Shown piece after piece: positions 60,001 through 64,000 of a DNA stretch of 64,000 nucleotides. The notes under the pieces are model-generated. The model was not told the DNA's origin. It did not search any database and saw nothing but the letters and a program-made list of their open reading frames with translations. The translations under genes and the position numbers were made by a program. Each line of letters begins with the position of its first letter. Positions within the stretch are counted from its first letter, which is position 1. The DNA is taken from assembly GCF_004115265.2 (NCBI RefSeq), contig NC_046304.1:17104292-17168291 (forward strand), written 5' to 3'. Origin of the DNA: Rhinolophus ferrumequinum (lineage: Eukaryota > Chordata > Mammalia > Chiroptera > Rhinolophidae).

Positions 60001-60827
60001 CACATTCCAGCGGCTCAGCCTGCCCGGTGGCTGCCACACTTTCAGCCCCCTGGCCCAGGCACAGCGGTACCCTGAACTCAAAACCGGGCTGCTTTGGGAG
60101 GCCCTCAAAGCTGGGCATGTCTCTCCCAGAGCCCCGCGGCCGACCCTGTCTCCTCTGAGCTGGCCCACCCACCACTGCCTTCCCTCTGCACAGACTGCAG
60201 ACGTCACCCCAGAACCAGGCCTCACACTAACAGCCAGGACGTTGTCCCACCCCAGCTCAGGGCCAGGCTGGGGGCAGCAAATAACAAGGGCAGGGTCACT
60301 CGAGAAAAGGAACTGGTCAGGGTCAAAGCAACACAGAGGCAGCCCCCATAGCCCGGTCCCCGAAGGGAGGGGCCACTTTAGAGGTCAAAGTCCAAGGTGA
60401 GAGGCTACTTGAGGTCCTGACGGAAGTTTCATGCTCGCTACCATGGATAGGCCAAGGGCCCTTTGGACCATGGGCTCAGCAGCTTCCCTCTGCACTTGGA
60501 GTAGTTTGGTAAAAATTACAGAAGTCCTTCTATGAAGCTGACTTCATCCTCCCTTTCCTGGCCAGGAAGGCGACCAGGGCATAGAGCCTTTGAATGAGAA
60601 TGAGAGGCACCAGCAAGTCCACTGCCTGTGCCTACTGAGGGGCCGCCCAGGGGACTCTTCCCTGCGCCCCACCTGCCACGTGTCTCACCTTCACCAGACA
60701 TCAAAAATAATCGCCTATTTCTACACACAGCGTGCTGGCTGGGTACCACACACAACAAGCCTATGGACAACTGGGAAACAGCCACAGGCCCCGAGTGGGC
60801 GCTGGGCCTCCTCCTTGGCGGGTGGCA

Positions 60828-61035
60828 TGATGGCTAAGATCCAAGCTGCCTGGGTTTGAGTGCTGGGTCCTGCACTCAGCCACTCATGAGACCGGATCTG
60901 TAGCACTCCCTGTGCCTCAGTTTCCTCGTATGTAAAACAAGTGGGTAATAACAGCAGTTCGCAGGTTATCACCCTAACTCACATCAAGGGCTGAGAACGA
61001 TGCCTGGTACTCAGCCTGTGCTCAGAGGGTGTCAG
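60828..61035 (+). mobile_element. MIR SINE
   Basis: CTGCCTGGGTTTGAGTGCTG, GTGCCTCAGTTTCCTCGTAT and a diverged 3' part ending CTGGTACTCAGCCTGTGCTC. Confidence 0.85.
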
Positions 61036-61493
61036 CATCACGAAAACTGGGTGTAAACTCCCACGGCACTTAGCTTGAAAGCCTGTGAGCCCCTATGCAA
61101 TCTGGCCACTGCCCACTCCGTCTGAGATAAACTACACTCTCTGCGTGGCCTCTAGAGTCTCTCTCTGAACACACCATGGTCGCCCGGCAACAGGCTTTGC
61201 ACCTTGTTAGTTCCTCTGCCTGGAATGCACTGCCCTGGATCTTTCAAGGAACCTTCTTGTCATTTACATCGAGGTTCAAAATTCTCTCTCCAAGCTAGGT
61301 CTCTCCCTCCCTGTTACTCTCTAATCCATTACCCAGTTTAATTTTCTTTACAGCACTTGTCCAGCCAGGACGAATCTTATTTATTACCTGACTCCTCCGA
61401 TACACAGAAAGCTCCGTGAGAGCAAGGCTTTCTCTGCCTGGGCCACCTCTGGAGTGCCCAACACATGGAAGGGACCATCAATAGTCAGGGACT

Positions 61494-61684
61494 GGGGCAG
61501 CTGGTTGGCTCAGTTGGTTAGAGTGCAGTGCTCATGACGCTAACATCGCCGGTTTGATTCCCACATGGGCCAGTGAGATGCGCCCTCCATAACTAGATTG
61601 AAAACAACGACTTGACTTGGAGCTGATGGGTCCTGGAAAAACACACTGTTCCCCAATATTTCCCAGTTAAAAAAAAAAAAAAAA
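61494..61684 (+). mobile_element. Monomeric bat SINE
   Basis: GGGGCAGCTGGTTGGCTCAG head, B-box-like GCCGGTTTGATTCC, GGCCCACATG complement words, ACTTGACTTGGAGCTGATGG, CACTGTTCCCCAATATTTCC and a 16-A tail. I see no clear target-site duplication. In ABR intron; one of three short-form copies. Confidence 0.88.
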
Positions 61685-61939
61685 GCTACCAAATGAACGA
61701 ATTGGGAGGTCGGGGGAAGGAGAAAATGATGTCTTCCTGCCAGGGCGCCTTCAGGACAGGGGTCGAGAAGGCCCACATTCCTGCTCGCCTCTCTTCTCCC
61801 GTGCTCAGTGAATGGCTGGCCTTGGCCCAGGGTCAGACCTGTGACCTCTCCCTCCAGGACTTTCCCAGCATGTTGCGAGTTTAAGGCTTAGGAATAAAAA
61901 TCTTGAGACATGGCCAAAATCATCATATGAACTGGATCT

Positions 61940-62050
61940 AGGGATCATCCTGTTCAGCGCCTTCATTAGACTGATGCCAGAGAATCAGACAGGTGAAGAC
62001 ATTTGTCCAAGGTCACACAGCAAGTTAAGACAATAGACTGGGAAAAACGA
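61940..62050 (-). mobile_element. MIR-family fragment
   Basis: ACATTTGTCCAAGGTCACAC with AGCAAGTTAAGACA, a reverse MIR core fragment. Confidence 0.6.
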
Positions 62051-64000
62051 GGCCTCTTGACTCCCACCAGCCTGGTGCATCTTGTGCCACACCAGCCTGC
62101 GGGGTGGGAGTTCTCCAAGGAGGAGGCCAGGGCACAGAGGAGGCATTCTGGCATCTGATGGGAAGCGGAGTTGTGGCTGTGGCTGCTCGGCTGTGCCCCC
62201 TGGAGGTGCCGACCCTGGCTGGGGTCACTGTCCAGGACAGAGATAGTTCCAGCTTCTGGCTCAGGAGTAAGTGCCACTTTCTCAGCCAAAACACCACAGG
62301 GCTCAGGCAGCTTTGGCCTTTCAGGAACCACCTTGGTTGGCAGACTCAGTTCCCCCTGGTCCAGGGCCATCCAAAAGCTGTGGCACCAAGCCCAGCATGG
62401 CTGACTGGCCAAGCCACCTGTGGATCACAGAGACGGTGGGGAGGGCCAGTGCCTTTTCTAACCTCTCCAGATGCCGAGAAACAACACTTGCCAAGTTCAC
62501 TTAGGGCAGTGGTTCTCACCTTGGGGTCCGTGATCCTCTCTGAAGTATCATACAATTTATGTGTCTGGGCGGCCCCATCATCTTCATCAGATTCTCAGAG
62601 TCAAAGACTCCTGCTCTGTGGAATCACACAGGCCTCTCAGGAATCAGCTTAGTGGAGAAGCCTGGGGTGAGGAGGCCACCCCAGGAGTAAGGTACTCTCA
62701 CTCTAGGGAGGTAGCAAGTGGCTGCGAGAAGCACAGTGGCTGCAGCAAGGCAGGGAGGTCATTCCATTTCCCCTGCCAACACTCCAGCCGGCCTAGTCAC
62801 AATCCTGACCCACACAGAGGTCCTGGAGGACACGGGCAGAGTACAAGGGTCTCCAGCCTGAGGGGAAGGTCCCTTTCTACTGTCCCTTTCCTACAGCTGC
62901 GGGATCACTATAGGAGTGTGGGTGGGAGTGTGCATAGTATAGGGAAGGGATGCAGGTCACTTCCCTTTAGCAAATAAGGTGGAGGGGGGGTGGGGTGGGA
63001 GAAGGGGGCGGGGCCGAGCAGTGGGCAGCCGGGGCAGGATAGATGTCTGTTGCATAAGGTTTCAAGATTTTTCTTGATGCCCTGAGCCAGATCATAAAAT
63101 AAAGTAAATGAGGCCCAAATATATTTATATCTTACACCCTAGTACCTGTGCCCTCAACAGCCCGTGAATGCCTGAGTGAGCCTTGGGGATGTACACGTGG
63201 TGTACATACCTGGTGTTATCTGTTAGGAAGAACTGTCCATCTAAAAGGGACAGAAAGTGACCTTCCTGAGCCCTAATGCTCCCCAGACAAGTGGCCCAAA
63301 GGGAGCCCCCGTCCTGTCCTTCCCCAGGTAACACCTCTGACTGTCCCTGGAAGCAGAGGGGTGCAAACCCCATCACAGAGCAGGTAGACTCACTCAGGTT
63401 GAGCAGCAAAGCCCTGAGTTCACCTTGCTGGCCTCCAGCTTCTGGAGAGAAGCTCCTCGGAGGTAGGGAATTCTTAGTCCCCCGTGGCAACCCCGGAGAC
63501 AAGGCCATCAGGAGCTATCCTCAACTCTCCCCCACACCCCCAGACCCTGCTAGTTCTGCCTGGCTCCCCCGCTCCAGCTGGCATCTGGCCTGGTCTGGGC
63601 TGGGACCTCTTTGCCTTGGCTATGGAGTGACAGTGGGGCCTAGATTGCCCCTTCCCACCCCCAGACAAAGGCTTCTGTCTCAGCCACACTGGGGCCCTCC
63701 TAGGCCCTCTATGGCTCCCACAAGTGACCCCATTAAAACCTTTGGACACTTCCGGAGGTGGGGCTTGGGATTCCTCTTTCAGGCCCTTTCCCTCTAAAGT
63801 GCAACCTAAGGATCTAGAGGCAGGTAGCACGGGAGGAAGGACAGGCACGGAGCCTGGGCTCCTTGAGTGTGATTTGGAGCAAGTGAAAAAGAAGAAGAAA
63901 GGCAAAGGAAAGTATCAATGCGAGGATAAAATGCCGAGAGCACTGGCAGGACCCACAAACCCAGATGCCACGTGTCTCCTCGGCTAAACGCTTGCACAAC

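Larger units (their letters stand above)
53698..64000 (-). other. ABR: ABR intron (partial)
   Basis: The upstream neighbour exon should end with the C2-domain tail (DKIMGKGQIQ from memory). I did not find it on the minus strand, so this intron is longer than 10.3 kb. The DNA is GC-rich with many MIR fragments, an L1 3' end and one SINE. Open frames of up to 216 codons at 59.2-59.8 kb show no family features. Confidence 0.8.

Noticed and set aside
1-64000. CRISPR arrays, bacterial operons, integrated phage
   Set aside because: The spliced mammalian genes, SINEs and CpG islands make this vertebrate nuclear DNA; no spaced direct-repeat arrays were seen.

Overview
This is a 64 kb piece of a mammalian nuclear genome from the conserved NXN - TIMM22 - ABR neighbourhood (human chromosome 17p13.3, from memory of the order). 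The composite tRNA-derived SINEs (opening GGCCGGCCCGGTGGCTCAG), the TA-flanked Tc1/mariner-type MITEs and the L1 3' ends point to a bat, most likely a rhinolophoid yinpterochiropteran (horseshoe or leaf-nosed bat). That lineage call is inference from remembered repeat families. Nothing prokaryotic or viral is needed to explain the window.

Layout. Positions 1-18653 are the start of NXN intron 1 (gene on the minus strand); no second NXN exon is visible. NXN exon 1 (124 codons, 18654-19025) lies in a CpG island of about 18.0-19.3 kb. From 19.3 to 36.5 kb lies a gene-free interval full of repeats: nested L1 pieces, nested DNA transposons, several SINEs, a 1.4 kb inverted duplication and an RPL6 processed pseudogene. 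TIMM22 (plus strand) is complete: four coding exons from 37019 to 42063 encode a 194-residue inner-membrane translocase channel subunit, behind a GC-rich promoter with NRF1-, ETS- and ZNF143-like sites. The last seven coding exons of ABR (minus strand, 53697 down to 47094) encode the RhoGAP domain and C terminus; 53.7-64.0 kb is ABR intron. TIMM22 and ABR are convergent, and their inferred poly(A) signals are about 0.5 kb apart.

Function. The three genes are neighbours, not a pathway: a thioredoxin-family redox regulator of Wnt/Dvl signalling (NXN), the carrier translocase of the mitochondrial inner membrane (TIMM22) and a Rho-family GTPase regulator (ABR). All splice junctions given have GT/AG ends and keep frame.

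Most notable: a large inverted duplication (28980-30417 against 30974-32417) whose right arm sits between 196-bp direct repeats and is followed by a short inverted match to sequence 5.5 kb away, the signature of a replication template-switch rearrangement. I found no new gene system; the other observations are about repeat nesting, promoter sites and chromatin-type sites.
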